From: an uncultured Desulfobacter sp.
GTDB lineage: Bacteria > Desulfobacterota > Desulfobacteria > Desulfobacterales > Desulfobacteraceae
DNA length: 64,000 bases
Assembly: GCF_963666145.1 (NCBI RefSeq)
Contig: NZ_OY762614.1
Span: 1,292,501-1,356,500 of the forward strand
Reading direction: 5' to 3'
Shown here: in pieces, positions 1 to 8,223 of the stretch
How positions within the stretch are numbered: position 1 is the first letter of the stretch
How the letters are laid out: each line of letters opens with the position of its first letter
Program-made: the position numbers and the translations under genes
Notes under the pieces: generated by a model
Seen by the model: the letters and a program-made list of their open reading frames with translations, nothing else
Told to the model about the DNA's origin: nothing
Database searches by the model: none

Positions 1-724
1 CATGCACTTTTATGGAATCAATGTCAAGGGCATTTATCGCCTCGCCCGCACCGCCCAGGAATTCATCCATCACGGCCCTGCTGGTGGTAATCAAAACCTT
101 CGTACCGTCCTGATCAAAGCAGGTCGCATCACCTGCTGCCTTAAGCCAGGCCTTTATTCTTTTTTCGGTCATGGCCTGCCCCGGCTCAGAGGACGGGACG
201 TGATTCACAGCCGATGCGATCTCTTCATGCCCCTTAAGTTCCGCAAAAAGCGCCGCATTTTCCTGATCCAATGAATCCAAAGCCGTCTGAATATCCTGGG
301 ACTGCCTGTCATAGATATCCGCAAGCTTCAAAAAAACAAGGGATTCGTTGCTGTCTCGGCCCGTTGTTGGTTCCAGGGAATGGGAACCCGCCCCGTTACG
401 GATGCCTGCACGGATGGCAGCCACGCCTGAATCATCTTTAAAAAACATTTTTCCACGAATCAAGAACCGAAGATTTTTTTCATTACCCTTATGGATGGCG
501 GCCCAGTCCAGATAGGAACGAACCTGTTGCTCGGCCAAGGCAAGTTTTTCCCGATCAAGACCGGCCCGGTTCAGCCGGCCATGGGCTTCCAATCCGGCCA
601 TGGGCTCGGGTAACACGCCCCCATCGTGAATATCCAACACATTAAAATGGTAAAAAAAACAAGATATGGCCTTGGCCTGACGGTTATCCATAAACGTGAA
701 CGGAAAAAAATAAAAATTTATCAT
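1..724 (-). CDS. Hypothetical protein, 3' end off the left edge
   Basis: An open frame runs on the minus strand from an ATG at 724 to the window edge without a stop, giving at least 241 residues. The sequence is soluble and rich in Ala, Glu and Leu, opens with an aromatic run (NFYFFPF), and has no motif I recognise. I chose the ATG at 724 because it lies 7 bases after the stop of the upstream cysteine synthase fusion gene and has an AAAGG about 11 bases before it; an in-frame ATG at 691 is the alternative. The spacing suggests translational coupling with the fusion gene. The reading frame is clear but the function is unknown. Confidence 0.6.
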   Translation of the reverse strand, partial: MINFYFFPFTFMDNRQAKAISCFFYHFNVLDIHDGGVLPEPMAGLEAHGRLNRAGLDREKLALAEQQVRSYLDWAAIHKGNEKNLRFLIRGKMFFKDDSGVAAIRAGIRNGAGSHSLEPTTGRDSNESLVFLKLADIYDRQSQDIQTALDSLDQENAALFAELKGHEEIASAVNHVPSSEPGQAMTEKRIKAWLKAAGDATCFDQDGTKVLITTSRAVMDEFLGGAGEAINALDIDSIKVH

Positions 725-730
725 ACCACT

Positions 731-3007
731 TTATACCTTTTGATCATGAACCAGGACCCCCATGTCATCCAGTTGCTTACGGATCCTGTCTGCTGTCTTA
801 AAATCTTTTTGCTGCCGGGCTACATCCCGTTCAGCCATGAGTGCCGCCACCTCTGACGAATGCGGCGTTTTTTTGCTGAAATCAAAAATATTGAGCACCG
901 CATCCACATCCTTGAAACATTTGAGCAGGCGCTGGGCACCCTCGGCTCCCACCTGACCATCAACGATCATCCGGTTGATCTGCTTCACACCGGATAAAAG
1001 ACCGGATGTCAGGACAGGGACCTTAAGATCATTGGCCATGGCATCCATCATTCCCTGGCGCAGATCATAGGTGACATGCTGAATCGCTTCTTCATTGGAC
1101 CGGCCCGACACATGCCCAAGGGATTCAATGCAGCGGTTGATCCGGGAAAGAACGAGTTTGGCATCATCCAGACTTTTTCGGGATAAGAGCAGGGATTTTC
1201 TGTAATGGGCGGACAGCAGCCAGAAACGAATGGTTTTCTCGTCCCACCCCATATCAACCAGCCGATCTAAAGTCAGAGACTGGACATCATCCGTATCCAG
1301 GGAGCCGTCATACTGTACCGGATCACAATGCATCCACACCCTGGCGAACGAACCGCCGGCAGCCCCGGCAATGGCAATTTCGTTTTCATGGTGGGGGAAC
1401 ATCAGCTCCCGGGAACCTGTATGAACGTCAAAATCGGCACCAAGAAAAGTGGACGCAAGGGCAGCACACTGCAGATGAAGCGAGGGCCGGACATTGCCCC
1501 ATTCGGTTTTAACGCCCAACCCCTGTTTAAGCTCCGACAGGGTTACCCGCTTGAGCAGGGTAAAGTCCCTGGGATTGTTTTTTTCATATTCATCCAGATC
1601 CACCGTGGCTCCCACCCGGATCTTATTGACGTCCACCCGGGAAAGCCGCCCGTAATCCCCGACGCTTGCCAGGTCAAAGTATACGGAATGCAGCTTTTCA
1701 TAGGCATGGTTGTTGACAAGCAGTTTCCTTGTCAAAGCCGTCATTTCGCCAAAATGTTCGGACACTTTGGGATAGGCCTGGGCCTGGCGCATACCCAGCC
1801 GAGACAAATCAGATAAAAAGGCGTCAATAAAAGGCTGGGTAAAGGCCTGGGGCGTTGTATTGACCTGTCTTGCCCCGTCAATGGTCTTATCGTCATAATC
1901 GGTAATATTAACGATATGTCTGACCTTTATATCCTGGTATTCAAGGTAACGGATGAGCAGATCCGTAAACGCATGGCGCCTGAAGTGGCTGATATCCAAC
2001 CGCCTGTGCACCGTAGGGCCGCAGGTATAAACACCGAATTCCTTGTCCCCCTGGGGTGTTAAAGCCTCTTTTTTTCCTCCCAGGGAATTGTGGACGGTCA
2101 GGTTGATCTTCTTTTTTACACTGAAAAGCTCGGTGGACAGATATCTTTCACCTGAATCGGGAAAAATCACGACAATGACACCGTTTTGAAGACGCTTGGC
2201 CTGGTCAAGGGCCACAGCCATGGCCGCCCCCGCACTCATGCCCACAAAAAGGCCTTCTTTTAGCGCCAGTTGCCGGGCCGCGTCAAAGGCCATTTCATCC
2301 TCAATATGGACGATCTCACCCAGTAGGGTCTTGTCAAAAATCTCCGGGGTATATGACTCTTTCATATTTTTAAGGCCCTGGATACCATGCCCCAGATAGG
2401 GCTCGGCACAGATTACCCGGGCATGATGCTCCTGGTCCCTGAAATACCGGGACAGCCCCATCAATGTTCCCGAGGTGCCCACCGTCGCCACCACGGCATC
2501 GACCTGCCCGTTCGTCTGGGCCATGATTTCAGGCCCCGTGGTATGGTAATGGGCTTTCCAGTTGGCGTCATTATTATATTGGTCCGTAAGAAAATATTTG
2601 TCCGGGTATTCCCGGGCCAGGCGGTAGGCCTCTTCAATGGCGCCGTCCGATCCCAGGTGCCGGGGGGTAAGAATGATCCGGGCCCCCCGGGCTTTGAGTA
2701 TTTTTTTTCGCTCTTCGCTTGCGCTCTCGGACATGGCCAGCGCCAATTTGTAGCCCTTGACCGCACACACCATGGCAAGGCCGATACCCGTATTGCCTGA
2801 AGTGGCTTCAATAACGGTCTTATCAGCGGTCAGTTCGCCGTCTGCTTCGGCCTGGTTGATCATATACAAAGCAGCCCTGTCCTTGATTGATCCACCCGGG
2901 TTCATGTATTCAAGTTTGGCCAGGATGGTGACGCCGGGCACTGAATTAAGTGTCCGGATTTTTACAAGTGGGGTGTTACCGATGGAATCAATAATGCTGG
3001 CATACAT
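731..3007 (-). CDS. Cysteine synthase fused to a degenerate cysteinyl-tRNA synthetase-like domain
   Basis: Residues 1-300 are a PLP-dependent O-acetylserine sulfhydrylase (CysK/CysM) with the lysine in NPGGSIKDR (K42), the TSGNTG substrate loop and GTSGT phosphate loop. From about residue 302 the chain aligns with the class I cysteinyl-tRNA synthetase fold: VYTCGPTV near 327, NITDYDDK, and the zinc-ligand block FPHHENEIA near 539. The two ATP-site signatures are lost: the HIGH position reads DISH and the KMSKS segment is replaced by acidic sequence (GSLDTDD). Cys, His and Glu zinc ligands appear kept. The start at 3007 has GAGAGG six bases upstream; an ATG 16 codons earlier lacks this. Cysteine synthesis is well supported; whether the second half charges tRNA is doubtful. 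It may bind cysteine or act as a regulator. Confidence 0.85.
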   Translation of the reverse strand: MYASIIDSIGNTPLVKIRTLNSVPGVTILAKLEYMNPGGSIKDRAALYMINQAEADGELTADKTVIEATSGNTGIGLAMVCAVKGYKLALAMSESASEERKKILKARGARIILTPRHLGSDGAIEEAYRLAREYPDKYFLTDQYNNDANWKAHYHTTGPEIMAQTNGQVDAVVATVGTSGTLMGLSRYFRDQEHHARVICAEPYLGHGIQGLKNMKESYTPEIFDKTLLGEIVHIEDEMAFDAARQLALKEGLFVGMSAGAAMAVALDQAKRLQNGVIVVIFPDSGERYLSTELFSVKKKINLTVHNSLGGKKEALTPQGDKEFGVYTCGPTVHRRLDISHFRRHAFTDLLIRYLEYQDIKVRHIVNITDYDDKTIDGARQVNTTPQAFTQPFIDAFLSDLSRLGMRQAQAYPKVSEHFGEMTALTRKLLVNNHAYEKLHSVYFDLASVGDYGRLSRVDVNKIRVGATVDLDEYEKNNPRDFTLLKRVTLSELKQGLGVKTEWGNVRPSLHLQCAALASTFLGADFDVHTGSRELMFPHHENEIAIAGAAGGSFARVWMHCDPVQYDGSLDTDDVQSLTLDRLVDMGWDEKTIRFWLLSAHYRKSLLLSRKSLDDAKLVLSRINRCIESLGHVSGRSNEEAIQHVTYDLRQGMMDAMANDLKVPVLTSGLLSGVKQINRMIVDGQVGAEGAQRLLKCFKDVDAVLNIFDFSKKTPHSSEVAALMAERDVARQQKDFKTADRIRKQLDDMGVLVHDQKV

Positions 3008-3096
3008 GCGTATCCTCTCTTTGCCGGGGAACCGGCCACGATTCTTTTTGCACAAAAGCCAAGATTGCCGGCCTTGGGCCGAATTGCGCAGCGACC

Positions 3097-3126
3097 TTGA
3101 CTTTTCAAGTATAAAATGGCTTTATA
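3097..3126 (+). promoter_or_regulatory. Possible sigma-70 promoter for lptD
   Basis: TTGACT at 3097-3102 and TTTATA at 3121-3126 are 18 bases apart, 50 bases before the lptD start, in the gap between the divergent cysteine synthase fusion and lptD. Weak -10 match; inferred only. Confidence 0.3.
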
Positions 3127-3175
3127 CAGTAATTTTATTTGATTCGCAATTTATTAAACAGGGCCAGTTTCACCT

Positions 3176-5401
3176 ATGGTTTCATGTAAAAGAGTGCTGT
3201 GCCACATATGTATTGTCCCGGCCATCATTATATTCCTTTCAGGCCGGGCCTTTTGTTTTTCCGCTTCCATGCCGACCCAAAAGACGTCCTGGCACATCCA
3301 GGCCCGGCAGGTGAGCTACGAAGATAAACGTAAGCTGTATATTGCCGAAAATGACGTGGTCATTACCGGGGGCGTAACACGCCTGGAAGCCGATTATGTT
3401 GAATTTTCAGATGAGACCAAAGACGCCTTTGCCAAGGGCAATGTCCTGTTCATTTCAGGAAATGACTCCATTACCTGTGAATCCATGAATGTCAACCTGA
3501 GTTCGGAAACAGGGACCATCAACCAGGGAACGATATTCCTCCAGGACGGCAACTACTATATTTCAGGGGAAAAACTTCGAAAAACCGGGGAGTTCAGCTA
3601 TGATGCAGAAAAAGGTTCCATCACCACCTGCGAAGGAGAGACCCCTGCCTGGAAAATCACAGGAAAAGATATCAAGGTAACCGTTGAGGGATACGGAACT
3701 GCCAGCAATGCCGTTCTCTGGGCCAAAAAGATGCCCACCCTTTATACGCCCTATTTTATCTTTCCCGCCAAAACAGAACGTCAGACAGGGCTTTTGATAC
3801 CCATGGCCGGATATTCGAGTGAAATGGGTTTTGAATACCAGCAACCCCTGTTTTTGGCACTTTCAGACAATACAGACGCGACCTTATATCCCCACTATAT
3901 GTCGGACAGGGGCCTGATGCTCTCCGGCGAATACAGGTACGTATTATCCCCGGACTCCAAAGGGATGATGATGATGAGTTATCTTGATGATGACACCATT
4001 GGAGACGATGCGGATGAAAATAAAGCTTACAACATTTCAGCAACACCTGACCGTACCAACCATGACCGGTACTGGTTTCGAACGAAACTTGACCAGGAGC
4101 TGGGGTATGGCTTTAACGCCAAACTGGATATTGATTACGTTTCTGATATGGATTATTTGCGGACGTTTGGAGACGGTTATGCAGGCTTTGACAGCACAAA
4201 CCTTGCATTTGCAAAAATGTTCGGCCGGGATCTGGATGACGAGACAGATTATATCCGGGAAAACAGTCTGCTTATATCAAAAAACTGGGACTCATACGGT
4301 CTGAACATAGAAGCCCTGTGGTATGATAATATCCAGGCCCGGCAGTTGGACTTAGAGGACACCACCCTGCAGACCCTGCCCTCGGTTGAATTTTTTGCAG
4401 CCCGCCAGAAAATTGCAGAGAATTTCGGATTGTATTACAAAATGGACTCGGAATTTAAGTCTTTTTACCGCCAGGACACCACCGCCACAGAGGTTACCGG
4501 CAGACGGGCGGATATTCACCCGGTATTTTATTATCCCATGAAACTGGGCAAGGTATTTTCCCTGGAACCCTATGCCGGTGTCAGGGGAACCCTATGGGAT
4601 ACGGATGATTTCACTGACAGCAACGGGGATGATTCCGATATAAGGACCCGGGGACTCTATGAAATGGGCATGGACCTGTCAACCACCCTTAGCCGCGTGT
4701 TTACCGTAAACACGGATTTTGCCGAAAAAATTCAGCACAGGATCGTACCCAGACTTGAATATGACTACATTCCTTATGTGGATCAAACGGATCTGCCCGA
4801 CTTTGATGACCTAGATGATATTTCAGAAAAAAATATTATAACCTGGTCTTTGACCCACACATTCACTTCCAGAAAGACAATAACGGACGAAAACGGCGAT
4901 GAATCCAGGGAGTACAAGGAACTTTTCTGGTTCAAGCTCTCCCAGGGCTATGACATACGGTATGAACAGGATGGGGAGGATGCCGCAGACGACCCCTGGC
5001 AGGACTTGACGCTAAAATATGAATTGAATCCCATGCAGTACCTGGCATCAAACGGCACCATCGCCTTTGACCCCAACACCAGTCACTTCACCAAGATCCA
5101 GGTCGGGGGCACGGTATCCGATAACAGAGGGGACAGCATTAACCTCTCCTACCGGTATTCAACAGATTATTCACACACCTGGTATACGAAAATCAGCACC
5201 AATCTGGTGCCGGATATATTGCAAGCTTATTATTCACTTGAAACTGACCTTGAAGACAAAAAAATCGTTGAAACAGGTGCGGGTATTGCCATCAACCAGC
5301 CGTGCTGGGGATTGAAGCTTGCGTTTAAAGATGAATCTGCGGACAAATCATTTGCCTTCATGGTAATCCTGAAGGGGATTGGAGAATTCGGAACGAAATG
5401 A
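3176..5401 (+). CDS. lptD: LPS-assembly protein LptD (OstA)
   Basis: Outer-membrane beta-barrel that inserts lipopolysaccharide into the outer leaflet with LptE. 741 residues, close to the usual 750-800. A hydrophobic N-terminal segment (residues 9-25) is a signal peptide; residues 35-150 form the LptA-like OstA domain (repeated short beta segments such as ADYVEFSDE), followed by the LptD barrel with many aromatic-ended strands, including the typical TLYTPYFIFP segment. The start has no strong Shine-Dalgarno, so it could be off by a few codons. The last codons overlap the next gene by 4 bases (ATGA), so the NusG paralogue is co-translated. Family assignment is firm. Confidence 0.9.
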   Translation: MVSCKRVLCHICIVPAIIIFLSGRAFCFSASMPTQKTSWHIQARQVSYEDKRKLYIAENDVVITGGVTRLEADYVEFSDETKDAFAKGNVLFISGNDSITCESMNVNLSSETGTINQGTIFLQDGNYYISGEKLRKTGEFSYDAEKGSITTCEGETPAWKITGKDIKVTVEGYGTASNAVLWAKKMPTLYTPYFIFPAKTERQTGLLIPMAGYSSEMGFEYQQPLFLALSDNTDATLYPHYMSDRGLMLSGEYRYVLSPDSKGMMMMSYLDDDTIGDDADENKAYNISATPDRTNHDRYWFRTKLDQELGYGFNAKLDIDYVSDMDYLRTFGDGYAGFDSTNLAFAKMFGRDLDDETDYIRENSLLISKNWDSYGLNIEALWYDNIQARQLDLEDTTLQTLPSVEFFAARQKIAENFGLYYKMDSEFKSFYRQDTTATEVTGRRADIHPVFYYPMKLGKVFSLEPYAGVRGTLWDTDDFTDSNGDDSDIRTRGLYEMGMDLSTTLSRVFTVNTDFAEKIQHRIVPRLEYDYIPYVDQTDLPDFDDLDDISEKNIITWSLTHTFTSRKTITDENGDESREYKELFWFKLSQGYDIRYEQDGEDAADDPWQDLTLKYELNPMQYLASNGTIAFDPNTSHFTKIQVGGTVSDNRGDSINLSYRYSTDYSHTWYTKISTNLVPDILQAYYSLETDLEDKKIVETGAGIAINQPCWGLKLAFKDESADKSFAFMVILKGIGEFGTK

Positions 5402-5922
5402 AAGACACTGCTCTTTGGTTCGCCCTGCTGACCCGAAGTAATTTCGAACAGACTGTTTACTCTCGCATCTGCCAAAAAAAAATTGACGCATTTCTGCCCA
5501 GCACAAGAAAGCCGAGCAAAAGAAAAGACCGTAAACTGATGATAGAAACCCCGTTGTTTCCCGGATATGTATTTGTTAAATCCACCATGGCACCGGTGGA
5601 CCAGTTGCCCATTTTAAAAACCGTGGGGGCAGTCAGGCTCTTAGGAAACTCTGCAGGCCCCCTGCCCGTGCCCGAACACCAGATCGAGTCGCTCAAGCTT
5701 TTAACCTCCGTCACCCAGGATCTGATTACGGGCAGTATCATTGAGTTAAAAAAAGGTGATCCGGTAATGATCCTCGAAGGCCCCATGGCAGGACTAAAAG
5801 GAGAATTCTCTGAGCACAAGGGTAAGGGACGGGTTATTATTAAGGTCGACCTGCTCGGGCGCTATGCAGGGGTTGAGGTGGATTTTGACAAGGTTGAAAA
5901 AATCCCGGACCTGTTGTCCTAG
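5398..5922 (+). CDS. NusG-family transcription antiterminator (specialised paralogue)
   Basis: 174 residues with an N-terminal NGN domain (WFALLTRSNFEQ, then PLFPGYVFV near residues 53-61) and a C-terminal KOW domain (GDPVMILEGPMAGLKGEF, about 118-135). These are the marks of the NusG superfamily, whose specialised members (RfaH, UpxY, LoaP) help RNA polymerase read through long surface-polysaccharide or secretion operons. Housekeeping nusG usually sits with secE and ribosomal protein genes; here it overlaps lptD by 4 bases, so this is likely a paralogue. The target operon cannot be read from this window. Confidence 0.85.
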   Translation: MKDTALWFALLTRSNFEQTVYSRICQKKIDAFLPSTRKPSKRKDRKLMIETPLFPGYVFVKSTMAPVDQLPILKTVGAVRLLGNSAGPLPVPEHQIESLKLLTSVTQDLITGSIIELKKGDPVMILEGPMAGLKGEFSEHKGKGRVIIKVDLLGRYAGVEVDFDKVEKIPDLLS

Positions 5923-6082
5923 AGTCTGGACGTATTTCGAGGATTAAAAGTTGCGACCAACAACGCAATCGGCAAAATCTATGGTTTTCCTTCGGGCACT
6001 ATCATAAGCCCTTGACTTTTTGATGCATATTCATTAAAACCCCTGGAAAAACTTTTTAGATGTATAACATATTTGAGGTTCT

Positions 6083-6358
6083 ATGAATAAACTTGAATTG
6101 ATCTCCACATTGAAAGACCGGGCAAATCTGACCAAATCAGAAGCAGCCGATGTAATAAGAATATTTTTTGATTCCCTGTCCGACGCCTTTGTTAAGGGGG
6201 AACGGGTCGAGATAAGAGGACTTTGCAGCTTTCATATCAAAGAATATAAAAGCTATGTGGGAAGAAATCCCAAAACCGGACAAAAAGTAGACATTCCGCC
6301 CAAACGCCTGCCGTTTTTTAAATGCGGTAAAGAACTCAAAGAGCGGGTTGATTATTAG
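6083..6358 (+). CDS. HU/IHF-family DNA-binding protein
   Basis: 91 residues with the HU/IHF fold: an N-terminal helical part (MNKLELISTLKDRANLTKSE), the beta-arm with GRNPKTGQKVDIPPK near residues 58-73, and the conserved FKCGKELKE tail. It bends DNA as a dimer; the IPPKR arm is more like IHF-alpha than HU. The start has GAGG five bases upstream. holB follows after 15 bases. IHF would be relevant to the sigma-54 promoters elsewhere, but HU and IHF cannot be separated with certainty here. Confidence 0.88.
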   Translation: MNKLELISTLKDRANLTKSEAADVIRIFFDSLSDAFVKGERVEIRGLCSFHIKEYKSYVGRNPKTGQKVDIPPKRLPFFKCGKELKERVDY

Positions 6359-6373
6359 TCCGATGTTTCTGAT

Positions 6374-7399
6374 ATGCCTCCTGCACCTTCCGAAACGAAC
6401 CGGGGAGTTTCTCCCTCATCTCTGCCATTATCTGAATTAACCTATATTGTTCAGGCCGGTCGGATTCCCAATGCCCTTCTTTTTCACGGGCCCCGGGGAG
6501 CCGGCAAACGCCAGGCTGCGCTTTTTTTTGCACAGGCTTGCAATTGCCGTGCGGACAACGACCGGCCATGCAATATTTGCGTTTCATGCAAAAAAATTGC
6601 TGCGGATATGCACCCGGACATCATTTTTCTGGGTCTGGCTGAAAACAAAAAAATAATTACCATTTCCCAAATCCGGGATATGGGCAGCACCATCGCATCC
6701 CGCGCCAATGAAGCAACATATAGAATGGTCTGCATCCTGCAAGCAGACCTGATGAATACCCAGGCCCAAAATGCCCTTCTCAAGATGCTTGAAGAGCCGC
6801 CGGAGCGCACGTTTTTCATCCTTGCCGCAGTCCAGACAGCCCCCCTTTTACCGACCATTTTATCCAGGTGTCGGCGCATTGATTTCCAGGCCCTTTCACC
6901 CCAGGAAATCGAAAAACAATTATGCACACAATACGGACTTAATAGCGAAACCGCGCACATCATCAGTGGAACGGCAGGAAGTGACCTAAACCAGGCACTG
7001 CGTCTTTCAGGTGTGGGTGAAGGGGATTCCCCGGACTGGAAAACACTGAGGCCATGGCTAATCAAACAGATCTGCGGATTTTTAACGGCCGCACACCATC
7101 AAAGCACCTTCAACAGCCTGAATTTATCCAGGCTATTGTCAGCCCGCCCGGAATATGTTCATGATGCCATGACAGTGCTGCGAACCGTATTCAGAGACCT
7201 TTGCATATTAAAATACATGCCGAATAAAATAGTTAACCTTGATTTTTTAAGTGCATTTCAAGATATTAATAGGATGCATTCATATTCCCGGATGTTGGCA
7301 TGGATGACACTATTTCACGAGACGGAGAAAAGACTGGAATCCAACAGCGGCACAAGATTGACTCTTGACCGTTTTTTCCTTTCCTTATCCTCATATTAA
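6374..7399 (+). CDS. holB: DNA polymerase III delta' subunit
   Basis: Clamp-loader subunit of the replicative polymerase. The Walker A-like GPRGAGKR lies near residues 36-43, a four-cysteine zinc module (CNCRAD..CNICVSC) at about 54-69, and the sensor 1 region and SRC motif follow (PTILSRCRR). 341 residues is normal for the family. It lies 15 bases after the HU/IHF gene and 13 bases before ricT; holB-ricT adjacency is common in bacteria and supports both calls. Confidence 0.9.
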   Translation: MPPAPSETNRGVSPSSLPLSELTYIVQAGRIPNALLFHGPRGAGKRQAALFFAQACNCRADNDRPCNICVSCKKIAADMHPDIIFLGLAENKKIITISQIRDMGSTIASRANEATYRMVCILQADLMNTQAQNALLKMLEEPPERTFFILAAVQTAPLLPTILSRCRRIDFQALSPQEIEKQLCTQYGLNSETAHIISGTAGSDLNQALRLSGVGEGDSPDWKTLRPWLIKQICGFLTAAHHQSTFNSLNLSRLLSARPEYVHDAMTVLRTVFRDLCILKYMPNKIVNLDFLSAFQDINRMHSYSRMLAWMTLFHETEKRLESNSGTRLTLDRFFLSLSSY

Positions 7400-7412
7400 A
7401 AGAGGCCAATTT

Positions 7413-8210
7413 ATGGTAAATGTTACCGGCGTTAAATTTAAAACCGCAGGTAAAATATACGATTTCAACAGCAATGCCCTGGTCGTAAATTTAGGAGACC
7501 GGGTAATTGTTGAAACAGAACAGGGGTTGGGTTTCGGCATCGTTGCCGTGCCCTCCCAGGAAAAGGACAAATCCGAAAAGTCCTTAAAAAATATTGTCAG
7601 AGTGGCGACCCAAGAAGATTTTGACCGGCGCACGGAACTTGAGTCTTTGGAACAGCGGGCACATGAATACTGCGTTCAGTGCATAAAGGACCTGGACCTA
7701 TTAATGAACCTGTTCAGTGTGGAGAGCACCTTTGACAGAAACAAACTGACATTTTTTTATACGGCGGACGGCAGGATTGATTTCAGAGAACTGATTAAAC
7801 TTCTGGTCAAGGAATTTTCCATCCGCATTGAAATGCGCCAGGTCGGTATCCGAAATCTGTCCAAACATGTGGGCGGTGTGGGCAAATGCGGCCGGGAACT
7901 TTGTTGTTCATCTTTTATGCACACCTTTGATCCGGTCTCCATTAAAATGGCAAAGGAACAGGGCTTGAGTCTGAACCCCACCAAAATTTCAGGGGTATGC
8001 GGCCGGTTGATGTGCTGTTTAACCTTTGAAGATCAGACCTACCGCCACTACAAGAAACAAATGCCGAAACTGGGCAAAACCATTACGGTTGAAGATGTTC
8101 AAGGCAAAGTGGTCCGCCAGAATGTTCTGAGACAAAGTGTCACGGTCAGGCTTGATGACCGCACGGAACGCGAAATATTTCTTTCACAAATAAAAAAAGA
8201 AAACACCTAG
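7413..8210 (+). CDS. ricT: PSP1-domain protein, RicT/YaaT family
   Basis: 265 residues with the PSP1 signature: VGKCGRELCCSSF and GVCGRLMCCLTFE, whose cysteines in the Bacillus RicT (YaaT) complex bind iron-sulfur clusters and steer RNase Y. Start set at 7413 because AGAGG precedes it by seven bases; the frame is open further upstream but overlaps holB. It stands between holB and metG, the usual position in many phyla. In a Gram-negative its partner RicF and RicA proteins may be absent; the exact role here is inferred. Confidence 0.88.
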   Translation: MVNVTGVKFKTAGKIYDFNSNALVVNLGDRVIVETEQGLGFGIVAVPSQEKDKSEKSLKNIVRVATQEDFDRRTELESLEQRAHEYCVQCIKDLDLLMNLFSVESTFDRNKLTFFYTADGRIDFRELIKLLVKEFSIRIEMRQVGIRNLSKHVGGVGKCGRELCCSSFMHTFDPVSIKMAKEQGLSLNPTKISGVCGRLMCCLTFEDQTYRHYKKQMPKLGKTITVEDVQGKVVRQNVLRQSVTVRLDDRTEREIFLSQIKKENT

Positions 8211-8223
8211 GAACCCATCTTAA

